Source: Athripsodes cinereus
Taxonomy: Eukaryota; Arthropoda; Insecta; Trichoptera; Leptoceridae
NCBI GenBank assembly: GCA_947579605.1
Contig: OX388317.1
Coordinates: forward strand, 12,357,384 to 12,421,383
Length of the DNA: 64,000 bases
Direction of reading: 5' to 3'
Positions 1 through 11,021 of this stretch are shown here, piece by piece. Both the position numbers and the translations under genes were made by a program. A model generated the notes under the pieces. The model was not told the DNA's origin. It ran no database searches and saw only the letters and a list, made by a program, of their open reading frames with translations. Each line of letters begins with the position of its first letter. Positions within the stretch are counted from its first letter, which is position 1.

Positions 1-864
1 AATAATAATATTTTGTGTTATTTGTTTTATAAGAGAAATATTTAAAGAAAAATGAAGAAGTATGTGTTTCCACTTATTTTATTCTTTGAATAGATTATAA
101 CCAGCACACAGTGCTGATTTTGCTCACACCATTCCAAGTAAACAGAATTTTTCCTTTTTTATAATTTTTTTTTTTTTTGACAATATTATAGAATTTCCTT
201 GTTTTTATTTCACCTATAATAGCTTCAATTATCGACACAGAATGTTCGCTTCACCATTTATCAGTCAAAGCAGGGTAGATAAAGGGTCAAAATATGTATC
301 AAAGCAACCTCCTATTTTGCATTGTTTCTCACGTATGCACATTTGCTGATATTTTTGAAGTGAATCCTATAAAGGGATAAAAAAATTATATGTAATACCG
401 AAATTTGAAAACACAAACCGGGTCATGTTTTTTGTCTGATTCATAGTTTTTTTTTCAGAGACTAGTTTACTTTAAAACTGAAAACGTTAAGAAACTCATT
501 GAAAAATAATGAAAATACACTTTTATGTACCTCTAGTTCAATGAAATTGTTCAAAGATACTTTTCCGTTAAATTTCAAACATAAATTGTAAATTATCAAC
601 ACGTACGAGAATTCATTCAATTTGATCTGTAATTTATCTAGAAATATTTTAATAAGTCTAGACATATTTCTTAGTACACGTACATCACGTCAATTACATT
701 TTGGTTTCTTTTTTTTGTACTACTTTAAAAATATAATTAACTAATGTGAAATGTATGTAGGAAGCAGAAAATATATGTAGGTTTTTATAGTCATATTTAC
801 TAATTATTTAGATATTTTTGTAAAAAAATAACAATAAAAATTATTCCATTACTGCTATTTTCTG
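1..864. other. AT-rich stretch, nothing recognised
   Basis: No coding exon, RNA gene or repeat could be recognised here. The short open frames on either strand have AT-driven, low-complexity composition and no family motif. A family A repeat begins at its right edge. Confidence 0.5.
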
Positions 865-1095
865 CACCTGGCAAACTCTTTTCCGTATGTTTTCGAATGT
901 CTTGCTGAACGCAAGTGACCACAAAAATAGAAACATTTTACATTTTTAATTCAGCGACGAGGTTTGCCACCCGTCTTGAATGCCTTAAATTTTTGTTGGC
1001 ACGGAGAAGATAGCTTGCATGTTTGTTAAATGCAGCTAGTCTGCTGGGTATTCCACTTAAGAGGTATGCCGCGATGGTATAGTAGTAGTAGTTGT
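865..1095 (+). repeat. Family A interspersed repeat, copy 1
   Basis: This is one of about 14 pieces of a dispersed family. In plus orientation members read: a TTTTCCGTAxGTTTTCGAxTGTC block, a TTTGCCACCCGTCxTGAATG block, a TTGGCACGGAGAAGA block, GCATGTTTxTTAxATGCAG, and then a GCCGYGATGGTATAG end followed by a short (TAG)n run. The fixed 3' end with a microsatellite-like tail suggests a retroposed element or the 3' end of an RTE-like LINE; I see no reading frame in it. Other pieces are at 2115-2300, 4835-5115, 6415-6525, 16425-16510, 17650-17900, 22745-23175, 24165-24297, 30770-31120, 35005-35140, 42745-42965, 45745-46140, 46845-47000 and 48830-48950. Confidence 0.8.
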
Positions 1096-2114
1096 TATTA
1101 TATTTTTTTATGTTCATGGGGTAGTTTTTGAAAAAATATTAAGCAAATTTTAGAAATGGTATTAAATCTATATTCATACTCCTAAAGTTGTATTAACAAT
1201 CTTCTTTACTGATAAAAATTAATTACTTTTATACAATTTGCAAAATATCTATTATTTTATCTTTCTGTTCAAATAAGGCACAAAAATGCTTCTAAAATTG
1301 TAGGTATAAATAATGTACTAAAACAAAGTCGAAGTATTTTTGAAAAGAGAATGAATAAATACCTGATTTGAAATGTTCCGACAATCGAACGAATGATGAT
1401 TTTAAATTTAAAAATGGAAACACAATAAAATGTTCTGCATTGTTTGTGGTGGAGATTCTTTGTTACTCGTTGTTTTTTTTTTCTTTTGTGATTTATGAGT
1501 TCATTTTGCAGAAATGTAAGCTTACGTAATGATTTAATTGTAAGATTGGAAAATTTAAAACATTTTTCGAATGCACTTACGTTTTGAAAATAAAAATTAA
1601 GTCTTACCAACGCAGTTTATTGACTAAATTCATAAATTTTTCTTTTGCTTTTTCAATAGCTTCTATATTTCTTTTCAAGGGAATAGGGAAGACATTATCA
1701 ATTTATTTCCAAATTAGTTGTACATACAATATTATTAAGCAATGTATTAGAATCAGTGCATTATTTGTCTTGGGATTAATTCCTTAAAGAAATTGGGACG
1801 AATGTGGCAAGCATATCGATAGCTTCAGTTGTAAACTCTAATGCAACTACTTTGTTGGTCGTGATTATTTATGCTATTAGTTCGATAAATTGGAGTGCAA
1901 CGGGTTTGTTCAAAGAAATAATGGTTAGCGTGTTTATCAAATGAAACGAGTTAGAAGTCAATATGGTTCCAACTTACATAGTTACATCTTCTGCTTTCAT
2001 TTAATATAAAAGTAGTAGTTTCATTTAACATTTACTATGCAGAGCCAAAACCCTTCCTTTATCTCCATTTTTAAAGTATTATAAAACGATATTTTTAATA
2101 TCCATCTCCTATGC
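1096..2114. other. AT-rich stretch, nothing recognised
   Basis: No exon-like or repeat-like signal was found. The minus-strand frame at 1269-1610 (113 codons) is rich in F, L, I and K, has no known motif, and looks like a chance frame in AT-rich DNA. Confidence 0.5.
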
Positions 2115-2300
2115 AAAGAGTTGGTCTCCCACTCTTTTCCGTAAATTTTCAAGAGCCTTGCAAAAGGGAAATCATCCACCCATCTTGAAAATATTAATTA
2201 TTTATTTGCATGGAGAGCACAGCTGGCATGTTTATTACATGTAGCTAGTATGCTTAGTATCGCACTTGTAGGATGAGCCGTGATGGTATCGTAATAAAGT
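2115..2300 (+). repeat. Family A interspersed repeat, copy 2
   Basis: It has the TTGGTCTCCCACTCTTTTCC block, the CATCCACCCATCTTGAA block, CATGGAGAGCACAGCTGGCATG, and the terminal GATGAGCCGTGATGGTATCG, colinear with the other copies. It is more diverged than the 4835-5115 copy. Confidence 0.75.
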
Positions 2301-3305
2301 ATAGATATATGAGATTATTCGATATCCCTATGTAAGAAATATCAAGGATATGTGAGGGTGAGAAATTTCGTAATAATAGATTTAATAGAAAATTTATTAA
2401 AAAAACAATATTGAATTCAATGATATAAAGTTTGTATAGATATTTTTTTAAATACCTATATTTATATTGTAAAAGATATTATAAAGTTCTAAATTTATAC
2501 AGTATGGGTTTAAAACAAAGATAAATATATAAAAGTAAAGAAATAATAAGAATTATAAGCATCCTTATATGCGCATAAAGTCTCCCATAAAGAAAATTTA
2601 TTGACACGAGAGTTAATTATTAGGCAATCTACCGACCAAATTATCTCCCTTTGATAATGTTTTCTATCACTTTGTTTATACGAGTACACAATAAGTACAA
2701 ATTTGCGGGCTCATAAAACATTCTTAAAATACACTTATCTGAAAACACCGCAAAATGGGTGCTAAAGAGGCACAGAAAAATATATCCATGTGATGGAAAT
2801 CTATTTCAAAATCGTTTACTAAATGATGCCCATACATTATCCTGCCTAGGGGCATACATCATGCTGTGCTAGAGTTGGGAGAGTACATAAATATCTAAAG
2901 GGATAAAACACATAAGGTATTTAAATAAGCAGAGGACCTAAATATACCTGTTACTTTTCACTGTTGTCAATTCAACAGAAGCAGTTAGTAATTTCATATG
3001 ATGTGCAAACCGATGGTTATAACTTTCACTTGTTGAAGAGTATTATTAACTATCGTGAAGGAAACTAAAGAATATTTTTACGACTGTCTATTTCTTAATG
3101 CTAGTAAAAAGTCTCAAAAAGAATAACCATAAATTCAAAATATTTTAGTATATTTCTGAACTAACTTATCTTACATAAATATTCTTTCATTTTTTAATTT
3201 ATAAATTTATTTTCTCTAATTGTAAAATATTTAAGCTGAGATGGTTGGTATTTATAACTATAATAATTTTATAAAAAAAGTCTCTTTTTGGCGATCAATG
3301 AAATT
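2301..3305. other. AT-rich stretch, nothing recognised
   Basis: No coding, RNA or repeat feature could be supported between the family A copy and the 148-bp tandem array. Confidence 0.45.
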
Positions 3306-4313
3306 GCGTTAACTGCTATTTTCAGGAAATATTATGTTGATTTTCTTCACAGCTATTATTAATAACATACCACACTACATCGTATGCTCCATAATAGACA
3401 GATAAGAATATTTCAGAGATCTCATGATCTTCAGAATATGTTTCGTAGAACTTGCAATAACTGCTATTTTCAGGAAATATTATGTTGATTTTCTTCACAG
3501 CTATTATTAATAACATACCACACTACATCGTATTTTATTTTATTTATTTATTCATTCTTTACTGTACATTGATAAAAAAACAATTACATAAAAGGTATAC
3601 ATTCAAATTAAATACAATCAATATACAGAGGGCGAGTTTATCGCAAAGTATGCTCCATAATAGACAGATAAGAATATTTCAGAGATCTCATGATCTTCAG
3701 AATATGTTTCGTAGAACTTGCAATAACTGCTATTTTCAGGAAATATTATGTTGATTTTCTTCACAGCTATTATTAATAACATACCACACTACATCGTATG
3801 CTCCATAATAGACAGATAAGAATATTTCAGAGATCTCATGATCTTCAGAATATGTTTCGTAGAACTTGCGATAACTGCTATTTTCAGGAAATATTATGTT
3901 GATTTTCTTCACAGCTATTATTAATAATATACCACACTACATCGTATGCTCCATAATAGACAGATAAGAATATTTCAGAGATCTCATGATCTTCAGAATA
4001 TGTTTCGTAGAACTTGCGATAACTGCCATTTTCAGGAAATATTATGTTGATTTTCTTCACAGCTATTATTAATAACATACCACACTACATCGTATGCTCC
4101 ATAATAGACAGATAAGAATATTTCAGAGATCTCATGATCTTCAGAATATGTTTCGTAGAACTTGCGATAACTGCTTTTTTCAGGAAATATTATGTTGATT
4201 TTCTTCACAGCTATTATTAATAACATACCACACTACGCATCGTATGCTCCATAATAGACAGATAAGAATATTTCAGAGATCTCATGATCTTCAGAATATG
4301 TTTCGTAGAACTT
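3306..4313. repeat. 148-bp tandem repeat array, six units
   Basis: Six near-identical units of about 148 bp, recognisable by AACTGCTATTTTCAGGAAAT, TGTTGATTTTCTTCACAGC and the internal near-palindrome CAGAGATCTCATGATCTTCAG. Units begin near 3311, 3458, 3725, 3872, 4020 and 4168. The jump of about 267 bp between units two and three is one unit plus a LINE-tail insertion at 3533-3645. Single-base differences between units are few, so the array is young or homogenised. The minus strand of single units reads open for 64 codons, but 148 is not a multiple of three and the frame does not carry through, so I do not call it coding. Confidence 0.9.
3533..3645 (-). mobile_element. LINE 3'-tail fragment inserted in the tandem array
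   Basis: The insertion interrupts a unit at CTACATCG-TAT and resumes at GTATGCTCC. It carries the hallmarks of the LINE-tail family seen elsewhere in the window: a T-rich start, CATTCTTTACTGTACATTGA and GGGCGAGTTTATCGCAA. These are the minus-strand view of a 3' UTR ending in a TGTACAATAAAG-like poly-A region. A very similar copy is at 20190-20330. Confidence 0.7.
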
Positions 4314-4544
4314 TTTAAATCATGAGTCATTTGCTGTTCAAGCACAATGAAAATAAGCAATAAAATATGGGAATGAAACGATTAAGAACATAAATAAATA
4401 AATAAATATAATGAAATGCAGAATGTAGTTAGCATTATAATAGGCGTAGTTATTCTTACTTCTATTTATATTTAGTTTTATTCTATTCTACACTTTTATT
4501 CTTTATATTAGTAACAGCATTTATCACAAAATATCATAAGTTAT

Positions 4545-4615
4545 CTGTTTTTAAACAATTCAATGCATAGAGGGTGAGTTTATCGCAATATTGCGATATA
4601 TTGCAACCAACTCGG
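4545..4615 (-). mobile_element. Degenerate LINE-tail fragment
   Basis: It contains ATAGAGGGTGAGTTTATCGCAAxxTTGCGATAT followed by CAACCAACTC, matching the conserved core of the LINE-tail family but strongly diverged and short. The rest of 4314-4685 shows nothing else recognisable. Confidence 0.45.
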
Positions 4616-4685
4616 TTGTATTGTTAAATCTATTTTCAATGAAAGAATTTAATATTTTTTGAAAATTGCAAATATGGAACAATTA

Positions 4686-4800
4686 AAATAATAATAATAA
4701 ACTTTATTGTACAAAATAAGGTTACATGGTATAAACGAATAATTTTGCACAATGGGCGAGTTTATCGCAGGGACGCGATATCTTCCAACTAACCCAAATA
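4686..4800 (-). mobile_element. LINE 3'-tail, minus orientation
   Basis: On the minus strand this reads TTAGTTGGAAGATATCGCG, a CTGCGATAAACTCGCCCATTG core, TGCAAAATTATTCG, ACCATGTAACC and finally TTTTGTACAATAAAG plus a TTA-repeat tail. The end with a polyadenylation-like AATAAAG and simple-sequence tail is typical of insect non-LTR retrotransposon 3' ends. It is nearly identical to 5528-5672 (opposite orientation) and 27993-28125. No ORF2 is attached, so it is a 5'-truncated copy. Confidence 0.75.
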
Positions 4801-4834
4801 TACCTACCTAATAATATTTAAAATTACTATACTA

Positions 4835-5115
4835 CTACTATACCATCACGGCGTATCCCACAAGTGGGGTAGCCAGCAGACCAGCTGCATATAATAAACA
4901 TGCAAGCTGTCTTCTCCGTGCCAATATAAAATCAAGACATTCAGGATAGACGGCAAACCTCATCGCCGAATTTAAGATGTTAAATGTCTTATTTTTTCGA
5001 ACACCTGCCTTTTACAGGATACTCAAAAACTTATGGAGAAGAGTGGGAAACCAATTCTTTACCGGGTGCTCCACGGGATAATTCTTTACCGGGTGCTCTT
5101 TATTTCAAAGAAAAC
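4835..5115 (-). repeat. Family A interspersed repeat, copy 3 (long)
   Basis: One of the longest copies, read on the minus strand. It has the CTACTATACCATCACGGCGT end on the plus strand, then CCACAAGTGGGGTAGCCAGC, TTCTCCGTGCCAA, and the far block around GAGTGGGAAACCAATTC. The far end has a short tandem duplication of AATTCTTTACCGGGTGCT (5053-5098). The open frame at 4984-5169 simply follows the repeat and is not taken as a gene. Confidence 0.8.
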
Positions 5116-5527
5116 TCCAATCTCTTACAACAAACTCTGATGAGTGGGACAACTTTCAACACTCCTTAACTTGTCAGCCATTGTTTCATAGAATGTATTA
5201 AACATGTAAGTAGGTATTGCGCAATAACCACGCTTCCCTGACACGCGCTCATTGATTCCTTCACATTCAAACAATCACTCATGTACCTACACTTAACAAC
5301 AACTCGCGTTAAAGTTTACAAACTTGTTAATTGCATTTTCGCATTGTATCTGACAGTCAAATAATAGTCTGCCTACCTTCAGTTGATAATGTATGTAAAT
5401 GTAAAATACGGATAAGAATTTGGTACGGATAAAATACCGGATATCATTCCATTTGTTTGCTGTGAGGCTATGTGGGGTATATTTGAGTTTATTTCAAAGC
5501 CAAATACATCTTATTGCCAAATACATC
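5116..5527. other. Nothing recognised
   Basis: No gene or repeat could be supported between the family A copy and the LINE tail. Confidence 0.4.
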
Positions 5528-5672
5528 TTATAGTTGGGTTAGTTGGAAGATATCGCGTTCCTGCGATAAACTCGCCCATTGTGCAAAATTATTCGTTTAT
5601 ACCATGTAACCTTATTATTTGTATCCATATATTTTGTACAATAAAGTTTTATTATTTAAATTATTATTATTA
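5528..5672 (+). mobile_element. LINE 3'-tail, plus orientation
   Basis: It reads GGTTAGTTGGAAGATATCGCG, CTGCGATAAACTCGCCCATTG, ACCATGTAACC, TTTTGTACAATAAAG and then a TTA-rich simple tail. It is the same family as 4686-4800 in opposite orientation, 730 bp away, so the two form a loose inverted pair around a family A copy. Confidence 0.75.
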
Positions 5673-5684
5673 CTATCTTATCGG

Positions 5685-5895
5685 CTAGTTACCGAATGGT
5701 AGAAAGAAGTCTAGCTGGATTGGATTGTTTCACGCAACGTTTAAAAATCCTAGCACCCCAATGTCAAATAAAAAGAAATCAACTATTGGGCTAGTTTTCA
5801 GTCAGTTTGAATGTTAAACGTAGTTGTGATTCAAAGAAACAGCTAGGAATTCAATCGAATACCGGCGATTAACTAACTGTCTAGACAATATTATG
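5685..5895 (+). mobile_element. Relic of the TIR element found at 7052-7636
   Basis: It shares colinear blocks with 7180-7330: GCTAGTTACCxAATGGT, AAGTCTxGCTG, ACGTTTAAAAATC, CAAATAAAAAGAAATCAAC and TATTGGGYTAGTTTTCA, then CGGCGATTAACTAACTG. The terminal repeats seen in the 7-kb copy are not recognisable here. I infer a diverged, end-deleted member of the same family. Confidence 0.6.
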
Positions 5896-6414
5896 ATGTG
5901 TAAATTCTCATGACAATTTTACAAATTCGGGAACCAAAAAAGTCCCACTAGAAAACGATTCATGGAATCAACCAAATTTTGCAAGTCGCAACCATTGCCG
6001 AATATCCGATTATCCGATTTAATGTCTTATCTCATATCCATTATCTTATATTCGTCAAATTCACAATCCACTACATCTCTAATTTATATTAATATAGGTA
6101 TAGAACTACGGAGAAACTCACTTTGGGTTAGAACTCCTTAAATAACAACATTTACGTATGTCTGAGAAGTAGAATTCAATGTTAAATTCAATATTATTAA
6201 ATTTACTCTCTGTATGTATGCAAAGCATACCTGATGGAATAGAGAAATTATATATTCGCAACTATTACTGAACTACTGGAAGACATGTTATATGTAAACT
6301 ATAATAATTATAAACCATACATATATGATAATTAAAAGATATGTTGATATATTATTTATTAAGAATTTATTATAATAAAATTTGTTAAATTCATAAAACT
6401 TCACATCTTTAAAT
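5896..6414. other. Nothing recognised
   Basis: AT-rich sequence without recognisable exon, RNA gene or repeat. Confidence 0.4.
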
Positions 6415-6525
6415 CAATGATAAGGTATGCCACCCATCCCGCATATCTTATTTTTGTTGACATGGAAAAAAACGATCCTTGTACATGTTTATTATTTGTA
6501 GTCAATCTACTTGCCTCGTTTTTGA
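6415..6525 (+). repeat. Family A fragment
   Basis: It retains AGGTATGCCACCCATCCCGC, TTTTTGTTGACATGG and TTTATTATTTGTAG blocks in the family order but lacks the terminal GCCGTGATGG block. The copy is old and truncated. Confidence 0.55.
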
Positions 6526-7051
6526 GAAATATCATATTTCAACAGTCTTATTTTATTTTATGAAACATTTAAAGTAAATGAGATAATCGGTAGTATGATA
6601 GTAGAGTCTGGAACATTTAATCAAGAGACCTTGTTCCAGCCTTCAAACTACTAAACTATTTGATGGTGTGTCAAATTACTTACACCTGAAACTTTAAATA
6701 TAATAAGTATTGTTATGGTAAACTATATTTTATCGTTGCTTTTTCTAAAAAATATGCATTGCATACTTCTCTATGGTATGCACGAGAAAATCTGTAAGTG
6801 CCTACTTTTATTATACCTACTCAAATATCTATAAGAAAGCATTTCTTTTAACATCCCAGAAATTTATTCTTCAATGATATACTTAATGCAATCTTACAAG
6901 AAACATCCATTAACGCATATTATATTATTATGACGGTAGAAATCTCGAGAGATCATACTATTCACACTGGTGATGGGAAATTGCCGCAAGCCAATATAAA
7001 CTATCTATATAATAATGTGATACCTACTTATATTCGTAAAAAGATAGTACC
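6526..7051. other. Nothing firm; imperfect hairpin near 6600-6660
   Basis: An imperfect inverted repeat around AGTCTGGAACA and TGTTCCAGCCTTC (6605-6645) is visible. No gene or known repeat was recognised in the stretch. Confidence 0.35.
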
Positions 7052-7152
7052 TTTCAATGTCGCCACCCGATAGATAGTATCAATGTCGCCGCCCGATAGA
7101 TAGTATCAATGTCGCCACCCGATAGATAGTATCAATGTCGCCGCCCGATAGA
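7052..7152. repeat. 26-bp minisatellite, four units
   Basis: Four direct units of TATCAATGTCGCCRCCCGATAGATAG follow one another without spacers. Units alternate between CCACCCG and CCGCCCG, so a two-unit higher-order period is visible. The unit contains the terminal sequence of the TIR element that begins here: its far end at 7626-7641 is the inverted ACCGGGCGGCGACAT. The array therefore looks like amplification of a transposon terminus. There are no unique spacers, so it is not CRISPR-like. Confidence 0.85.
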
Positions 7153-7641
7153 TGAATCAGTCAGTAAACTGAATGATTAGGCAGCTAGTTACCCAATGGT
7201 TGAAAAAAGTCTGGCTGAAATTGCTGGGACGTTTAAAAATCAAAGCATCCCAAGAGCAAATAAAAAGAAATCAACTATTGGGTTAGTTTTCAAATTAGTG
7301 AATACCGACGATTAACCAACTGCTTAGAACCTAGACCAATGATACTCAACCTTTTTTGCCTTCGGGCCATATAGATATATTGACCGCAACACTCCCTCTC
7401 CCACTTTTTTGGAAAACAATTTGAGATTTTTAAAATATAAAATAAAACAGAATAACAATAGTTCATATCACCATTACCAGCATACGGTACCTTAAAAAAT
7501 AAATCATCTCCCTGATAATAAATGTGTTTAGGGCCACACAAAAAACCTTGCTGGGCCGCATGCAGCCCGCGGGCCGTAGGTTGAGTATGGTTGACCTAGA
7601 CAATCAGTTAACTAGCTGATTCAACTACCGGGCGGCGACAT
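7128..7641. mobile_element. TIR DNA element with nested hAT MITE
   Basis: The left end reads ATGTCGCCGCCCGATAG, ATGAATCAGTCAGTAAACTG. The right end, inverted, reads ATGTCGCCGCCCGGTAG, TTGAATCAGCTAGTTAACTG. These are terminal inverted repeats of roughly 40 bp with few mismatches. The interior is shared with the relic at 5685-5895 and contains a 257-bp hAT MITE (7337-7593). No transposase is present and no clear target duplication was resolved, because the left end is tandemly amplified. The superfamily is not assigned. Confidence 0.7.
7337..7593. mobile_element. hAT-like MITE with 8-bp target duplication
   Basis: The ends are CAATGATACTCAACC and, inverted, CAACCATACTCAACC. The flanks are ACCTAGAC at 7329-7336 and ACCTAGAC at 7594-7601, an exact 8-bp duplication as expected for hAT. 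Just inside the ends are the GGGCC-rich blocks TTCGGGCCATAT and GCCCGCGGGCCGTAGG that are common in hAT-derived non-autonomous elements. A minus-strand frame at 7290-7541 crosses the element boundary and is not a gene. Confidence 0.88.
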
Positions 7642-8559
7642 CTAAATTGAGTAAGGAATTAAATGGGGGAAATGGCATGAAGGACAATATTTAGTTCCTA
7701 GGAGGTTGCTAATAAAACTCTTCACTTTAGGAATGATGTTGATTTTTTAAACGATTTTTACTTATTTTCTTTGTCGTTTAGTGATAATAAAGCACATGCC
7801 GCCCATCCAATGTGTTCATATCTTATGTCGAAAGTAATGAATGATGAACTGTAGGTATGATTATTATAAATATGCGATAAGTCCATCGATTACTGCACAA
7901 GGCCAAAACAATAGTATCATGTTATGACAAATGAAAGGAAAAACAAAACGTTATGTCATTTAAGTTTTTTTTTTCAGTAACATGTCACAAACTGATTTGT
8001 CTGACGTAATTTCTGGAAAATGTATGAAATACTATCAGATTTTTCGGATTCTTAAAATCCCTTTCTTTTAATTCAGTCACTCCCTGACGACTGAATTAAA
8101 AGAAATTATACCATTCTTCTTTATTGGACAAAACTTTACCCTTCTTCAAACAAAGTCCAATCTCTGTGTATATATTTATAATATTAGGTCAACACGTTCC
8201 AAAGACGTGTCTATAGTTTGTCGTTACAGAAACGTGGAATATTTGAAGTTTACACATTATTTCAAAGGGTACGTTGACAGTAGTTGTTATGTAAGACACC
8301 TTTATGTTACATAATTTTGCACCTGTTTGGTTATAGGTAGTTTATAGGTATCAAAACTAATTTGTTAAATTCATGTTGAAATGTGGGTGTAACGATGGGT
8401 AGAATATTTTATGATGTTATGTAAATTTAAATGAACAGAGAATTTTTTCTTATTGGTATGTAGGATATAGTAGGTATGTATATTATATAATACGGTGGTT
8501 CCACAAAGCATCGATTGCTGAAGTACTTAGAAGAGCTAATTGCTATAGTGTTCTTATAT
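7642..8559. other. Mostly unrecognised; short perfect hairpin at 8063-8105
   Basis: TTCTTTTAATTCAGTC and its exact reverse complement GACTGAATTAAAAGAA flank a loop of about 10 bp near 8065-8105. No flanking duplication or known family was seen. Nothing else is recognised in the stretch. Confidence 0.4.
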
Positions 8560-8960
8560 TGGTATCGCGAAGTATCATGCGTTGGTCTGGTCATATCATC
8601 AGTAAGCGCGATAACAGACTGCCAAAAAGCATATTATTCGGGGAACTAGTGCATAAAAGAAGAAGTCAAGGTGGCCAGCGTATGCGATGCAAAGACGCCC
8701 TTCATACCATATTCATAGACAGTAATACCTAGCACACCTGGGAAAAAGACGGCGTTGATTGTAACAAATGGAGACAACTACATAATTCATAAATACCACC
8801 CAAATGACACAGGACACCAAGGCCCACCTGCGGGAGGACATCCATGCCCCCAGTGTTATAGAGTATGCCTGCCTCGAATTGGTTTCTTAAATTATCTGAG
8901 ATGGCACAGCCGGATCCACCGTGAACTCTCAACGCTCACGATATTCGCCGTATATGTTGT
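8560..8960 (+). pseudogene. LINE ORF2 C-terminal fragment with terminal zinc finger
   Basis: The plus strand, allowing frame changes, encodes MRWSGHIISKRDNRLPKSIL followed by GGQRMRCKDALH, WEKDGVDCNKWRQ and, in another frame, CPQCYRVCLPRIGFLNYLRWH. This is the usual C-terminal order of certain non-LTR retrotransposon ORF2 proteins: the W-x-GH-ixR-xxxxRLPKxxLxGEL motif, then W, then a C2H2 finger. Stops and frame changes show it is a decayed 5'-truncated copy. Role: part of a reverse transcriptase polyprotein, not functional here. Confidence 0.75.
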
Positions 8961-11017
8961 TGGCATATATTGCATATAAGATGTGTGTGCATAGTATCAA
9001 TATGCTTTTACATAATGAGGGTACCTAATTTATTATGGATGTTCCAATACTGTCATTTTATTTATGTAAACTGCTTATTGATACAACATATTTTATTGTT
9101 GAAACGGATGCTTAAAAGTGTGCAGTGTGCATTTTAGAAAATTCTAAATATTTAGGTATATAAATAATGAAAATAAAATATGATTTAATGAATCAAAATT
9201 TTTCTCTTAATATCAATGTGACATAAAGCCTTAGCATAGATATGCCGTTCCAATTGTGTTTTATCAAATTGACTGAACAACAACATCCGTGATGTCATAC
9301 TCGAGGGATCTTTCGTAATGAAGTTTTTTACGATTTTTACGAAACTTAAGAAAAATGTTATTTTAAAAGCAATGCATTAAATCTTTCATTTCATCTAACT
9401 TTATATCGTCATTAATAATATTATCGTTCTTTAAAATAATATTTTATCTATACATACTTTGGTAAAATGGAGTTTTTCTTAACTTCTTGCATTGTTTTAA
9501 AAAGATTATTAAGGAGGCCTTTAAATTTAACAAAGTATAAAATCTTGAGGTTTTAAGAGATGAAGTGGATATAAAACTAAAACTTTTGCCACTATCATAA
9601 ATTGAAGAGCCAATTTATATTTTTTTTATAATTACTTAATTTTTAAAATGTTCGGAAAATGGATTAATTAACTCGGGATGATAATACTCATCATAAAGAT
9701 TATCAAAAATATGTTATCAGGTTAAAATTAAATTGCAAAATCAAAATAAAAATTCAGAAATAATATATAATTTAAATTAAAAACTTGCTCTTTAACTAAG
9801 TTACGCAAATTTATTGAAACTTTTCAAAGAAATTGAATTTAAATTTATTGCAACTTTTTAAACTCTACAAACTATAATACAATTAAATGTACATCCTGTA
9901 TTAAAAGAAATGAAATGGTTCTTAACATTTTCATATTTTTTTATCATATTGGTTAGAATTTTAGATATTTCAGGTGTTTGTAGCGCTTCTGTCATCTTAA
10001 GAATGTGAAAAGTATTTCTCCTACTTCACTTTGTTTTCAATTCAACTTAATCGTGTAACACGATATAACTAACCCTAATATACTACCCCCTAAGCACGTA
10101 TCAATCACTCTACATATTACTTTAAATGACGTGAAACCATGATACTTTTTTAAGTGGACAAGTATTTACTAAGTATATAGGTACTCAAATAAACAGAAAA
10201 TACCGAAACCTACCACCAATTTTGTAATTTGCACTTATTTTAGACATTTATTTAATTTTAAAACATGAAACACTATATTAAGTAATCGCATTAGACTTTA
10301 TTTTATTTCATCATATTTACAGAGTTAAATATTTGGGACATACTTCATTTGCTTATAACTTTTAATACCTATTTATAAAGTTTTAAATTTTGTTTGTGTC
10401 TATGTCAATTTTACAATGGTGACTCCAAAATAAGAAAGCTAGTTTGATTTGATACAAATTTCAGCTAAATATATTCGCCTGTCGATTTAAAAGACGAAAC
10501 ATAACATAATGTACCTTTGTATAGCAAAATTCTACTTTTATCAAAATCGAAAAGATTACTGTGATATAAAGGGACAAATGCTTTATTACCTGGAAATAAT
10601 GAGGGGTATTCTTCCGCCTATGATAATAGTTTACACGATTGATTTTTACGTTCGTGTTCGTATTTTAGACTTCTTAATTCAGGAGATATGTATGAAAGGT
10701 TAAATCAACTATCTTTTTATGAATAGATCTCAAATCAAATCAAAATAATTTTCCTATATTTTTCTTAACACTTTTCGATTTTCATATCTTTCTAGGATTA
10801 CACTTGCCTACGTCGTACTGGCGACAAGGATAATATCCAATAAGATATTTTTTTAAAGCTGACATATTTCTTTTTCTCGTCCCATAGTCTCCATTTAAGG
10901 ACAATAAAGATCACTTAATTTTATGTAAACTAAGTAAATTATTATCTACACATTAGGTTGTGACGTTATTTTTTTGTTTTATTTCAGACCATATGCGCTT
11001 ATTATCTCTGACATTAC
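8961..11017. other. Long AT-rich stretch, nothing recognised
   Basis: No splice-bounded open segment, RNA gene or recognisable repeat was found. The frame at 10509-10703 has no family motif. Confidence 0.45.
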
Positions 11018-11021
11018 TTAA

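Noticed and set aside
1269..1610. 113-codon minus-strand open frame
   Set aside because: F/L/I/K-rich chance frame in AT-rich DNA, with no motif and no splice signals.
3322..4226. Three near-identical 64-codon minus-strand frames that look like a repeated peptide
   Set aside because: They are the same frame in successive 148-bp satellite units. The unit length is not a multiple of three, so no continuous protein is encoded, and there is no start or splice context.
7052..7152. Short regular repeats that might suggest a CRISPR array
   Set aside because: The units are directly contiguous with no unique spacers, and the genome is clearly eukaryotic. The repeat is a minisatellite from a transposon end.
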